14,842 nucleotides of DNA from an uncultured Oxalobacteraceae bacterium (GCA_946479255.1 CAMLFK010000115.1:1-14842), one strand, 5' to 3'; shown: positions 1-8,726, counted from the first letter of the stretch. The notes: generated by a model from the sequence alone, not told the origin. A program made the numbers and translations.

Positions 1-834
1 GTAGGTGTTGGCGTCGAAGTACTCGCTGAACTTGTCGCCCTGGTAGCGCAGGTAGGATTCGATCTCGAAGTCGATGCCGAAGCCGAACTTGTATTGATCG
101 GCGTTGCGCAGCTTGCGGCCGAACTTGGCGGCCATGTCGTCGTTGGACAGGTAGGTGATGTGGCCGACCATGCGCGCCACCCGCAGGCCGTTCTTGGGCA
201 CCACGCCATACTCGTAAAAGTCGCCGCCCCGATAGTCCGGGTCGGACAGGATGGCCTGGCGCGCCACGTCGTTAAAGGCGATGTTCTGGGCCGACAGCTT
301 GGGCGTGGAGGCGATCACCACGCAGTGGCGCAGGCGCTCCGGGTACATGATGCTCCAGGCCAGCGCCTGCATGCCGCCCAGCGAGCCGCCCATCACGGCG
401 GCGAACTGCTTGATGCCCAGCCGGTCGGCCAGCAGCGCCTGGGAGTTGACCCAGTCTTCGACCGTCACCACCGGGAAGCTGGCGCCGTAAGGCTTGCCGG
501 TGGCTGCGTTGATGTGCATCGGCCCGGTCGAGCCAAAACAAGAGCCCAGGTTGTTCACGCCGATGACGAAGAAGCGATCGGTGTCGACCGGTTTGCCAGG
601 GCCGACCATATTGTTCCACCAGCCGGTGGTCTTGGTCTCGCCCTCGTACATGCCGGCCACGTGGTGCGAGGCATTGAGGGCGTGGCAGACCAGGACCGCG
701 TTGGAGCGGTCGGCGTTGAGCGTGCCATAGGTTTCGTACACCAGCGTGTAGTCAGCCAGCGTGCCGCCACCTTGCAGCCGCAAGGGTTCTTCGAACCGCA
801 TCGACTGCGGTGTAACTATTCCAATTGATGCCAT
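1..834 (-). CDS. metX: Homoserine O-acyltransferase MetX (MetXS), C-terminus cut by window edge
   Basis: The first committed step of methionine synthesis: acylation of the homoserine hydroxyl from acetyl-CoA or succinyl-CoA, in the cytoplasm. The visible 278 residues are an alpha/beta-hydrolase fold of a family usually about 380 residues long, so roughly the last quarter, with the catalytic Asp and His, is off the left edge. The nucleophile elbow is GGSLGG with Ser151; [12 protein letters not shown] (about 94-105) and the segment around [12 protein letters not shown] are typical of the family. The N-terminus [10 protein letters not shown] aligns in my memory with Burkholderiales MetX proteins, which fixes the ATG at 834, although no good Shine-Dalgarno precedes it. 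The start is only 20 bp after the ptsI stop, with no room for a promoter of its own, so co-transcription with ptsI is likely. Betaproteobacterial members are often annotated as succinyl-specific, but donor specificity cannot be decided from this fragment. Confidence 0.95.
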   Translation of the reverse strand, partial: MASIGIVTPQSMRFEEPLRLQGGGTLADYTLVYETYGTLNADRSNAVLVCHALNASHHVAGMYEGETKTTGWWNNMVGPGKPVDTDRFFVIGVNNLGSCFGSTGPMHINAATGKPYGASFPVVTVEDWVNSQALLADRLGIKQFAAVMGGSLGGMQALAWSIMYPERLRHCVVIASTPKLSAQNIAFNDVARQAILSDPDYRGGDFYEYGVVPKNGLRVARMVGHITYLSNDDMAAKFGRKLRNADQYKFGFGIDFEIESYLRYQGDKFSEYFDANTY

Positions 835-854
835 GAGAATCTAATAAAGGTAAA

Positions 855-2606
855 TCACATCGCGCGCAGCTGCTCGACCGCTTCGGCGATCGCTTGCGGC
901 TCCATGCTGCGCAGGATCTTGCGGGTGTGCGGCATGATGGCGGAGAGGTCGCTCTGCAAAATCTCCTGCTTGACCGACAACAGCTGGGCCGGATGCATGG
1001 AGAACTCGCGCAGCCCCATCCCCAGCAGCAGCCGGGTGAGCTTGATATCGCCTGCCATCTCGCCGCACACGGCCACATCAATGCCGGCCTTCTTGCCCGC
1101 CATGATGGTCATGGAGATCAGCTGCAAAATCGCCGGATGCAGTGGATTGTACAGGTGCGCGACCTCGTAATCGACGCGGTCGATCGCCAGGGTGTATTGA
1201 ATCAGGTCGTTGGTGCCGATCGACAGGAAGTTCAGGCGCCGCACGAACAGCGGCAACGCCAGCGCGGCGGCGGGGATCTCGATCATCGCGCCGACGTCGA
1301 TATTCGGGTCGTACTTGTGCCCCGCTTCGCGCAACTGGGCCTTGGCCTGTTCGATCATGGCCAGCGACTGGTCGATCTCGAAGGCATGCGCCAGCATCGG
1401 AATCAGGAGGCGCACCTTGCCATAGGCCGAGGCTCGCAAAATCGCCCGCAGCTGGGTCAGGAAGAGCTGCGGCTCGGCCAGGCAGTAGCGGATCGCGCGC
1501 AGGCCCAGCGCCGGGTTCAGTGCCGTGTGTTCGGTCGGGTCGAGCGGCTTGTCGGCGCCGATGTCGAGCGTGCGGATGGTGACCGGACGGCCTTTCATGG
1601 CCAGCACGGTCTTGCGGTACTGCTCGAACTGTTCGTCTTCGCTCGGGATGGCGTGGGCGTGCCCGGCGCGGCCCATGAACAGGAATTCGGAGCGGAACAG
1701 GCCGATGCCTTCGGCACCCGATTCGAGCGCGTGGGCGCAGTCGTCGGGCAGCTCGATATTGGCGTGCATGTGCACGTGGACGCCGTCGCGCGTGACCGCA
1801 GGGGTTTTCTTCAGCTTGAGCAGCTTCTTGCGCGCCTTGAGCATGGCGGCCTGGCGCTGGCGGTACTGGTCCAGCACTAGCGGGCTCGGATTGGCGATCA
1901 CCACGCCGGCGTCGCCGTCGATGATCACCCAGTCGTCCTGCTCGATCAGCTGCGAGGCTTGCGACATGCCAACCGCCGCCGGGATGTCCAGGCTGCGCGC
2001 GACGATCGCGGTATGGGAGTTCTGGCCGCCGACATCGGTCACGAAGCCGATGAAGGAACGGTCGCGGAACTGCAGCATGTCGGCCGGCGAGATGTCGTGC
2101 GCCACCACGATCATCTGCGGCTGGTATTCGTCGTCGGCCAGCTTGCCGGGGCTGATCTGGGCGGTCCCCATCAGCACCTTGAGCACCCGTTCGGCGACCT
2201 GCTGGATGTCGGCCTTACGCTCGCGCAGGTAGAGGTCTTCGATCTCGTCGAACTGCGCCGAGAGCTCGTCGATCTGGGTCACCAGCGCCCATTCGGCGTT
2301 GTAGTGGCGGGTGCGGATGATGTCGAGCGGGGCTTCGGAGATCATCGGGTCCGACAGGATCAGCGCGTGGACGTCGATGAAGGCGCCCAGTTCGGTCGGG
2401 GCGTCCTTGGGCAGGTCGGTCCACAGGGCTTGCAGGCCGCGGTGCACTTCGGCGATGGCGTCCTGCAGGCGGCGCACCTCGGCTTCCAGGTGCTCTTCCG
2501 GCACCAGGTAGTGCTTGACGTCGAGCGCGGCGGGCGTAAGCAGGTGCGCACGGCCGATGGAAATACCGCGCGAAACCGGGATGCCGTGTAGCGTAAACGA
2601 AGCCAT
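855..2606 (-). CDS. ptsI: PTS enzyme I (phosphoenolpyruvate-protein phosphotransferase)
   Basis: Takes phosphate from PEP and passes it to HPr; a cytoplasmic dimer in the family. It has 583 residues (E. coli EI has 575). The swivelling domain carries the phosphohistidine motif GGQNSHTAIVAR with His198. The C-terminal PEP-binding barrel shows LFRSEFLFMGR (303-313), LSIGTNDLIQYTLAIDR (461-477) and VCGEMAGD with the active-site Cys514. There is no N-terminal GAF domain, so this is classical EI, not the nitrogen paralogue EI-Ntr. The frame stays open upstream to 2705, but the start at 2606 (MASFTLHGIPVSRG) is preferred: it begins the conserved N-terminus and has AGGA seven bases upstream. It lies 44 bp after ptsH and 20 bp before metX, in a run that also includes an EIIA of the mannose family. 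Confidence 0.97.
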   Translation of the reverse strand: MASFTLHGIPVSRGISIGRAHLLTPAALDVKHYLVPEEHLEAEVRRLQDAIAEVHRGLQALWTDLPKDAPTELGAFIDVHALILSDPMISEAPLDIIRTRHYNAEWALVTQIDELSAQFDEIEDLYLRERKADIQQVAERVLKVLMGTAQISPGKLADDEYQPQMIVVAHDISPADMLQFRDRSFIGFVTDVGGQNSHTAIVARSLDIPAAVGMSQASQLIEQDDWVIIDGDAGVVIANPSPLVLDQYRQRQAAMLKARKKLLKLKKTPAVTRDGVHVHMHANIELPDDCAHALESGAEGIGLFRSEFLFMGRAGHAHAIPSEDEQFEQYRKTVLAMKGRPVTIRTLDIGADKPLDPTEHTALNPALGLRAIRYCLAEPQLFLTQLRAILRASAYGKVRLLIPMLAHAFEIDQSLAMIEQAKAQLREAGHKYDPNIDVGAMIEIPAAALALPLFVRRLNFLSIGTNDLIQYTLAIDRVDYEVAHLYNPLHPAILQLISMTIMAGKKAGIDVAVCGEMAGDIKLTRLLLGMGLREFSMHPAQLLSVKQEILQSDLSAIMPHTRKILRSMEPQAIAEAVEQLRAM

Positions 2607-2650
2607 TGCAAGTCCTGGGTGGGGTCGGCTGGTGGAACGGTCCAGCGGCA

Positions 2651-2920
2651 TTACTCGCCTTCGCCGAACTTGTCGTTGATCAGCGCCGACAGCGCCGCGA
2701 CACACTCCTGTTCGTCCGGGCCATCGGCCTCCAGGGTGACCTTGGCGCCCTTGCCTGCGGCCAGCATCATCACGCCCATGATCGATTTGGCGTTGATCCG
2801 GCGGGCGTTGCGCGTCAGCCAGACATCACTTTGGAATTTCGCCGCCAGCTGTGTGAACTTGGCGGAAGCCCGCGCGTGCAGGCCCAGCTTGTTGATAATT
2901 TCGAGATCTTGTTGAATCAT
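2651..2920 (-). CDS. ptsH: Phosphocarrier protein HPr
   Basis: A small (89 aa) cytoplasmic carrier that receives phosphate from enzyme I on a histidine and gives it to EIIA proteins. The active-site motif KLGLHARAS places the phosphohistidine at His15. The regulatory-site motif INAKSIMGVMML places Ser46 exactly where HPr kinase/phosphorylase acts in organisms that have it. Both sites are intact, so this HPr could carry two kinds of phosphorylation if an hprK gene exists elsewhere. The gene starts 67 bp after the EIIA stop and ends 44 bp before ptsI. The region upstream of the ATG lacks an obvious Shine-Dalgarno (it is A-rich), which is unusual among its neighbours and may mean coupled or weaker translation. 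Confidence 0.97.
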   Translation of the reverse strand: MIQQDLEIINKLGLHARASAKFTQLAAKFQSDVWLTRNARRINAKSIMGVMMLAAGKGAKVTLEADGPDEQECVAALSALINDKFGEGE

Positions 2921-2987
2921 GTTTTTGTCGTTTTCACAAGCTACGCCACTACGGCGTCTTCCATCGCGGCCAGATCATGGCCCCCTG

Positions 2988-3395
2988 TTACTCCGGACCC
3001 ACCCGGATCCGGTTATCCACCCGCACCGCCCCGCTTTGCGCGCCGGCAAGCGCCATTTCGACCACCACGTCCAGCGTATCGCGCCGGTAGGTGATGGCGC
3101 GCAGCAGCATCGGCAGGCTGATGCCGGCGATCACTTCCACATGGCCGGCGTCGGCCAGCGTATTGCAGCAATTGGATGGCGTGCCGCCCTTGATGTCCGT
3201 GATGACCAGCACGCCGCTACCGTCGTCCAGGCGCGCAATCGCCTCTTTCGCCAAGGCATTCACTTCGCCCAGGTCCTGGTCGGCGGTCACATCGATCGCT
3301 TCGAACTGCTCCGTCGGCCCGCGAAATACATGCGCCACCGCGGCCATGAACGCCTGTCCCAGCGGTGCGTGGGTCAACAACAAAATGCCTACCAT
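2988..3395 (-). CDS. PTS EIIA of the mannose family (stand-alone)
   Basis: A 135-residue protein matching the EIIA-Man domain: ILLLTHAPLGQAF at the N-terminus puts the expected phosphohistidine at His9, and VITDIKGGTPSN (64-75) is the second conserved segment, with Asp67. Members accept phosphate from HPr and normally pass it to an EIIB. No EIIB, EIIC or EIID is in this window, and in Burkholderiales this EIIA is typically found with HPr and EI only, so a regulatory output (binding a partner in one phosphorylation state) is more likely than sugar transport. The gene starts 12 bp after gshB; its probable ribosome-binding AAGG overlaps the gshB TAA stop, suggesting translational coupling. The partner cannot be named from the sequence. 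Confidence 0.92.
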   Translation of the reverse strand: MVGILLLTHAPLGQAFMAAVAHVFRGPTEQFEAIDVTADQDLGEVNALAKEAIARLDDGSGVLVITDIKGGTPSNCCNTLADAGHVEVIAGISLPMLLRAITYRRDTLDVVVEMALAGAQSGAVRVDNRIRVGPE

Positions 3396-3407
3396 GTCAG
3401 TCTTGCC

Positions 3408-4367
3408 TTACTTTTGGGGCAACTGCAGATTCAACTGTAATTCGAGCGCATCAATGAACATCGCCGCCACGTCGAAGCCGCTCTGGTCGGTAATTTCCTG
3501 AAAACAAGTGGGACTGGTCACGTTCACTTCAGTCAGGAAATCGCCGATCACGTCTAATCCTACCAGCAACAGGCCACGGGCCGCCAGTAGCGGGCCGATA
3601 GCCTCGGCAATGTGGCGGTCGCGGGCGGTCAGGGGCTGGGCCACGCCGACGCCGCCGGCCGCCAGGTTGCCGCGGATTTCGTTGCCCTGCGGTATGCGCG
3701 CGAGGGAGAATGGGACCGGCTTGCCATTGATGACAAGAATCCTTTTGTCGCCTTTGACGATGTCAGGAATGTAACGCTGGGCCATGATCGAGCGTTGACC
3801 GTTGTTGCTCAAGGTTTCGATCACCGAACCCAGGTTCATGCCGTCGCTCTTGATGCGGAAGATGCCGGTGCCGCCCATGCCGTCGAGCGGCTTGAAGATC
3901 ACGTCCTGGTGTTTCTCGTGGAAGGCGCGCAGGCGCGCATTGTCGGACGACACCAGGGTCGGCGAAGTGAACTCGCTAAACTGGGCGATGGCCAGCTTTT
4001 CGTTGTGGTCACGGATGGCGGATGGCTTGTTGAACACCTTGGCGCCCTGGGACTCGGCCAGTTGCAGCAGGTAGGTGTCGTAGACATACTCCATGTCGAA
4101 GGGCGGGTCCTTGCGCTCGAGGATGGCGTCGAAGTCGGACAGGCGGGTGGTGACCTTCGGCGCAGCCACGTACCAGTCGTCGCTGCGGCCGGTCAGGGTG
4201 ATGTGGGCGATGTCGGCGGTGACGATGCCCTCTTCCAGCGCCATGTCGGATGGTTCGAAGGCGTAAATCTCATGGCCGCGGCGGGCCGCCTCGCGCATCA
4301 TCGCGAAGGTGGAATCCTTGTACGTCTTGAAGCCTGCCAGCGGATCGGCAAGGAATGCGATTTTCAT
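3408..4367 (-). CDS. gshB: Glutathione synthetase
   Basis: The second step of glutathione synthesis: ATP-dependent joining of glycine to gamma-glutamylcysteine, in the cytoplasm. The 319 residues match the proteobacterial GshB family end to end. The N-terminal domain begins MKIAFLADPL; the ATP-grasp part shows IFKPLDGMGGTGIFR (157-171), GNEIRGNLAAGG (228-239) and LTEVNVTSPTCFQEI (278-292), which hold nucleotide, metal and substrate contacts in the family. It follows gshA after a 99-bp gap that contains a GC-rich hairpin, the only real spacer in the gshA-to-metX run. The Shine-Dalgarno is weak (TGGA about 10 bases before the ATG). The C-terminal tail after about residue 300 is short and Leu/Gln-rich. 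Confidence 0.97.
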   Translation of the reverse strand: MKIAFLADPLAGFKTYKDSTFAMMREAARRGHEIYAFEPSDMALEEGIVTADIAHITLTGRSDDWYVAAPKVTTRLSDFDAILERKDPPFDMEYVYDTYLLQLAESQGAKVFNKPSAIRDHNEKLAIAQFSEFTSPTLVSSDNARLRAFHEKHQDVIFKPLDGMGGTGIFRIKSDGMNLGSVIETLSNNGQRSIMAQRYIPDIVKGDKRILVINGKPVPFSLARIPQGNEIRGNLAAGGVGVAQPLTARDRHIAEAIGPLLAARGLLLVGLDVIGDFLTEVNVTSPTCFQEITDQSGFDVAAMFIDALELQLNLQLPQK

Positions 4368-4423
4368 GGGCGCGCGTCCAGTTGGGGTAATGCTGGGATT
4401 TTAGCTGGAAACGCCGATAGCCG

Positions 4424-4449
4424 CCCGGAGGGGCCCGCGCCTCCACGGG
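4424..4449. repeat. GC-rich imperfect hairpin between gshA and gshB
   Basis: Arms GGAGG (4427-4431) and CCTCC (4440-4444), extended by CCC/GGG outside a two-base bulge, lie inside the 99-bp spacer between gshA and gshB. There is no U-run in the transcript direction, so it is not a normal intrinsic terminator. It could be an mRNA processing or attenuation structure that lowers gshB and downstream pts expression relative to gshA, or part of a dispersed intergenic palindrome. The fold is read by eye only. Confidence 0.4.
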
Positions 4450-4466
4450 GACGACAAATTAGCTTG

Positions 4467-5765
4467 TTAGTACACTTCTGGATTCGGATCCGTGCGTTCC
4501 ATTTCCAGCGACGCAGCCAGCAGGCCAAGCCGCGCCACCACCCCATACACATAGAACCGGTTCGGCGCCGCCGTCCCCGGCTTGGCCTTCAAATCCGGCA
4601 CCGCGTGCTGCTGGGCGAACGCCAGCGGCACGAACTGCGAGCCCGGTGCATTGAGGTTCTGGTCAATCCCGCGCTCGGCATGCACGCGGTAGAAACCACC
4701 CACCACATACCGGTCGATCATGTACACCACCGGCTCGGCCACCGCTTCCTTGATGCTCTCGAAGGTCGGCACGCCTTCCTGGATGATCACATCCGTGACC
4801 TCCACGCCATCCTTAATGACCGACATCTTGTTGCGCTGCTTGCGGTTAAGCTCCTTGACCTCGCTGGCGTCCTTGACCGTCATGATGCCCATGCCATAGG
4901 TGCCGGCATCCGGCTTGACGATCACGAACGGTTTTTCCTTGATGCCGTATTCCTTGTACTTCTTCTTGATCTTGGCGAGCAGCATGGTGACATTGTCCGC
5001 CAGGCACTCGGAACCCTGGTCTTCCTGGAAGTTGACCTCGCCGCACTTGGCAAAAAACGGATTGACCATCCACGGGTCCACGTCGATCAGCTTGCCGAAC
5101 TTCTTGGCCACTTCGTCGTAAGCCTGGAAGTGCTTGCTCTTGCGGCGGATCGCCCACCCTGCATGCACCGGCGGCAGCAAGGACTGCTCGTGGATGTTTT
5201 CCAGGATCGAGGGAATGCCGGCCGACAGGTCGTTGTTCAGCAAAATCGTGCAGGGATCGAAATCCTTGAGCCCGACGCGGCGGCCGTTGGCCGAGCGCAC
5301 CAGCGGTTCGACCACCAGCATGTTCCCGTCCGGCAGCGCCAGCGGGGTCGGCTGGGTGATGTCCGGCGACAGCGAGCCCAGGCGCACATGCAGGCCGGTC
5401 TGGCGGAAGATCTGCATCAGGCGCTGCACGTTTTGCAGGTAGAAGGGGTTGCGGGTGTGGCTTTCCGGGATCAGCAGCAGGTTGCGCGCGTCCGGGCAGT
5501 ATTTGTCGATCGCGGCCATGGCGGCCTGCACCGCCAGCGGCAGCATTTCCGTGGCCAGGTTGTTGAAGCCGCCCGGGAACAGGTTGGTGTCGACCGGGGC
5601 CAGCTTGTAGCCGGCGTTGCGCAGGTCCACCGAGCAGTAGAACGGCGGCGTATGCTCCTGCCACTCCATGCGGAACCAGCGCTCGATGGCGGGCGTCGCC
5701 TCGAGGATTTTCTTTTCGAGATCGAGCAAGGGACCGGTCAAGGCTGTTACGAGGTGCGGAACCAT
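4467..5765 (-). CDS. gshA: Glutamate-cysteine ligase, Thiobacillus/betaproteobacterial type
   Basis: The first and usually rate-limiting step of glutathione synthesis: ATP-dependent formation of gamma-glutamylcysteine. This 432-residue form is unlike E. coli GshA; it resembles the family first defined from Acidithiobacillus (TIGR02049 type) found across betaproteobacteria. Family-like segments include VDTNLFPGGFNNLATEM (58-74) and an ATP-grasp-like FVIVKPDAGTYGMGIM (280-295). The ATG at 5765 is supported by AAGGA about 11 bases upstream. It is probably the first gene of the run gshA-gshB-EIIA-ptsH-ptsI-metX, since a terminator (5854-5880) lies between it and amtB. The 88 bases between terminator and start should hold its promoter; a TATAAC -10-like hexamer is present there, but I found no convincing -35 partner. 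Confidence 0.95.
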   Translation of the reverse strand: MVPHLVTALTGPLLDLEKKILEATPAIERWFRMEWQEHTPPFYCSVDLRNAGYKLAPVDTNLFPGGFNNLATEMLPLAVQAAMAAIDKYCPDARNLLLIPESHTRNPFYLQNVQRLMQIFRQTGLHVRLGSLSPDITQPTPLALPDGNMLVVEPLVRSANGRRVGLKDFDPCTILLNNDLSAGIPSILENIHEQSLLPPVHAGWAIRRKSKHFQAYDEVAKKFGKLIDVDPWMVNPFFAKCGEVNFQEDQGSECLADNVTMLLAKIKKKYKEYGIKEKPFVIVKPDAGTYGMGIMTVKDASEVKELNRKQRNKMSVIKDGVEVTDVIIQEGVPTFESIKEAVAEPVVYMIDRYVVGGFYRVHAERGIDQNLNAPGSQFVPLAFAQQHAVPDLKAKPGTAAPNRFYVYGVVARLGLLAASLEMERTDPNPEVY

Positions 5766-5853
5766 GGATGAAACGTCCTTCAGGCGGGGGTGATATTGAA
5801 CATGGTAAGTCGGGGCGTTATACGCATTTTAAAGTGCTATATGCCGTAAACGC

Positions 5854-5880
5854 AAAAAGGGCGCCCGCAGGCGCCTTTTT
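5854..5880 (-). terminator. Intrinsic terminator after amtB
   Basis: The self-complementary arms GGCGCC (with one unpaired G on one side) enclose a four-base CGCA loop and are flanked by AAAAA on one side and TTTTT on the other. It lies 28 bp beyond the amtB stop on the minus strand, so it should end the porin-glnK-amtB transcript. The A/T flanks make it look functional in both directions, but no plus-strand gene ends here. It isolates gshA transcription from amtB. Confidence 0.85.
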
Positions 5881-5907
5881 GTTACTACCAAATACTAAAT
5901 GTACAGA

Positions 5908-7449
5908 TTACGAGTGGTAAGCCGACTCACCATGGCTGGTGATGTCGAGGCCTTCGCGCTCTTCTTCTTCCGGTACGCGCAGGCCGATCAGTACATCAAC
6001 CAGCTTGAATGCCACGAAGGAGACCACGGCCGACCAGATGATGGTGGTGCCCACGGCTTGCGCCTGGATCCACACCTGGCCTGCGATCGAGTACGAGGTA
6101 CCAGCGGCGTTGGCCACATAGTCCCAGATGCCCTGGCCGCCCAGCGAAGGAGCCGCGAACACGCCGGTCAGCAGCGCACCCAGGATACCGCCGACGCCGT
6201 GCACGCCGAACACGTCGAGCGAGTCGTCCGCGCCGATCAGGCGCTTGAGGCCATTCACACCCCACAGGCAGACCACACCAGCCAGCAGGCCGATGATCAG
6301 GCCGCCCATCGGGCCGACGAAACCGGCCGCAGGGGTGATGGCAACCAGGCCGGCAACCGCGCCGGACGCGCCGCCCAGCATCGATGGCTTACCTTTGGTC
6401 ATCCACTCGCCGAAGACCCACGATACGGTCGCGGCAGCGGTAGCCAGCAGGGTGTTGATGAAGGCCAGCGCGGCGATGTCGCCCGCTTCCAGTGCCGAAC
6501 CGGCGTTGAAACCGAACCAGCCCACCCACAGCAAGGACGCGCCGATCATGGTCATGGTCAGCGAGTGCGGCGCCATGGATTCACGTCCGTAACCGACGCG
6601 CTTGCCGATCATGATGGCGCCAACCAGGCCGGCAACAGCGGCATTGATGTGCACCACGGTGCCGCCGGCGAAGTCGAGCGCGCCCTTTTGGAACAGGAAG
6701 CCCGCTTTGGCGGTTTCGGTGACCAGGGCCTCGGCGCTGGTGACCATGTCAGGACCGGTCCAGAACCAGACCATGTGGGCAACCGGCAGGTAGCCGAAGG
6801 TGAACCACAGGACCATGAAGGCCAGCACAGCCGAGAACTTGATACGCTCGGCAAAGGCGCCGACGATCAGTGCGCAGGTAATGGCGGCGAAGGTGCCCTG
6901 GAAGGCGACGAAGATGAACTCGGGGATGACGACACCCTTGCTCCAGGTAGCAGCGTAGGTAAAGCCTTTCTCAGCCGTGTAGATCCCCGACAGGAAGGCG
7001 CGGTCGAATTTACCGATGACCGCACTGCCTTCGGTGAACGCCAGCGAGTAGCCATAGATGGCCCACAGGACGATGATCAGGGAGAAGACCATGAACACTT
7101 GCATCAGTACCGACAGCATGTTCTTGGAACGCACCAGGCCGCCGTAGAACAGGGCCAGGCCGGGAATGGTCATCAGGATAACCAGCAGGGTTGCCACGAA
7201 CATCCAGGCGGTGTCGCCCTTGTGCGGGACGACCGGTGCTGCGGCCGGGGCCGCAGGCGCTGCTTCGGCAGCCGGTGCGGCCGCTGGTGCTGCCGCGGCC
7301 GGCGCTGCGGCAGGTTCAGCAGCGGGCGCCGCGACAGTCGCCGCTGCCGGCGCTTCCGCTTTTGGCGCGTCCGCTGCCGCTGGCAGCACACCGCCGATCG
7401 CCAGGGCGACGGCCGCCCCGGCTAGCCATTTGGTGATAGCTTTTTTCAT
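5908..7449 (-). CDS. amtB: Ammonium transporter AmtB with N-terminal Ala/Pro-rich extension
   Basis: A trimeric inner-membrane ammonium channel, blocked by PII when nitrogen is plentiful. The pore twin histidines are His267 (GGTVVHINAA) and His417 (FGVHGVGG), with the conserved Asp259 just before the first. The cytoplasmic C-tail (about 490-513, RVPEEEEREGLDITSHGE) is the conserved PII-contact tail. The N-terminus is a signal peptide (KKAITKWLAG, hydrophobic stretch, likely cut near Ala26), followed by about 50 residues of almost pure Ala, Pro and Glu (about 27-75) before the first channel helix. At 513 residues it is longer than typical AmtB (E. coli about 430) because of this tail. The gene starts 11 bp after glnK, with AGGGG overlapping the glnK stop, so it is coupled to glnK. 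Confidence 0.97.
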   Translation of the reverse strand: MKKAITKWLAGAAVALAIGGVLPAAADAPKAEAPAAATVAAPAAEPAAAPAAAAPAAAPAAEAAPAAPAAAPVVPHKGDTAWMFVATLLVILMTIPGLALFYGGLVRSKNMLSVLMQVFMVFSLIIVLWAIYGYSLAFTEGSAVIGKFDRAFLSGIYTAEKGFTYAATWSKGVVIPEFIFVAFQGTFAAITCALIVGAFAERIKFSAVLAFMVLWFTFGYLPVAHMVWFWTGPDMVTSAEALVTETAKAGFLFQKGALDFAGGTVVHINAAVAGLVGAIMIGKRVGYGRESMAPHSLTMTMIGASLLWVGWFGFNAGSALEAGDIAALAFINTLLATAAATVSWVFGEWMTKGKPSMLGGASGAVAGLVAITPAAGFVGPMGGLIIGLLAGVVCLWGVNGLKRLIGADDSLDVFGVHGVGGILGALLTGVFAAPSLGGQGIWDYVANAAGTSYSIAGQVWIQAQAVGTTIIWSAVVSFVAFKLVDVLIGLRVPEEEEREGLDITSHGESAYHS

Positions 7450-7460
7450 CTGGTTTCCCC

Positions 7461-8556
<1,096 letters not shown>

Positions 8557-8644
8557 GGATTGGGGTTTCCTCTTGATTTGAACTTATTGTGCAGTTGCGG
8601 TTTAAAATCGATGCCTGTGGCTTGAATCAGCTCCCGTAACCGTT

Positions 8645-8660
8645 AGCAGAAGTCATGCCA
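8645..8660 (-). promoter_or_regulatory. Sigma-54 (RpoN) -24/-12 promoter of the porin-glnK-amtB operon
   Basis: Reading the minus strand, TGGCATGACTTCTGCT matches the sigma-54 consensus TGGCAC-N5-TTGC at the invariant GG and GC with correct spacing, and differs at two less conserved positions. It predicts a start near 8634 and an untranslated leader of about 78 bases before the porin ATG at 8556. NtrC-like sites lie about 130-170 bp upstream of that start, as sigma-54 activation needs. Confidence 0.8.
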
Positions 8661-8676
8661 GCCTATAAATTGCAAT

Positions 8677-8689
8677 AATCCAACTTGTA
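8677..8689 (+). promoter_or_regulatory. Possible IHF site between enhancer and sigma-54 promoter
   Basis: AATCCAACTTGTA matches the IHF consensus WATCAANNNNTTR with two mismatches, in the most AT-rich part of the intergenic region, between the sigma-54 promoter and the NtrC-like cluster. IHF bending at such a place commonly helps NtrC reach the polymerase. The consensus is loose, so support comes mainly from position. Confidence 0.35.
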
Positions 8690-8726
8690 TTTGTCCAAAT
8701 TACCACCATATGAATGGGATAAAGAG

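Noticed and set aside
894..1880. Long plus-strand frames opposite ptsI (also 1525-2232 and 1959-2591)
   Set aside because: They overlap the whole conserved EI sequence in antisense and overlap each other; composition is typical of shadow frames.
2607..2705. N-terminal extension of PtsI to an ATG at 2705
   Set aside because: The extension would overlap ptsH, is Arg/Pro-rich and unlike the family; the start at 2606 has a good Shine-Dalgarno and begins the conserved EI sequence.
3612..5771. 719-codon open frame on the plus strand across gshB and gshA
   Set aside because: It is antisense to two clearly conserved genes; its His/Arg/Val/Ala/Gln-rich translation is the usual mirror of GC-rich coding DNA and has no recognisable domain.
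7228..7380. Repetitive GC-rich DNA that might be a tandem repeat or minisatellite
   Set aside because: It is the Ala/Pro-rich coding segment of amtB; codon use varies and there is no exact repeating unit.
5899..7425. 508-codon open frame on the plus strand opposite amtB
   Set aside because: It is a shadow of amtB: the translation is rich in His, Gln, Gly and Arg, with no fold or motif, and there is no plausible ribosome-binding context.
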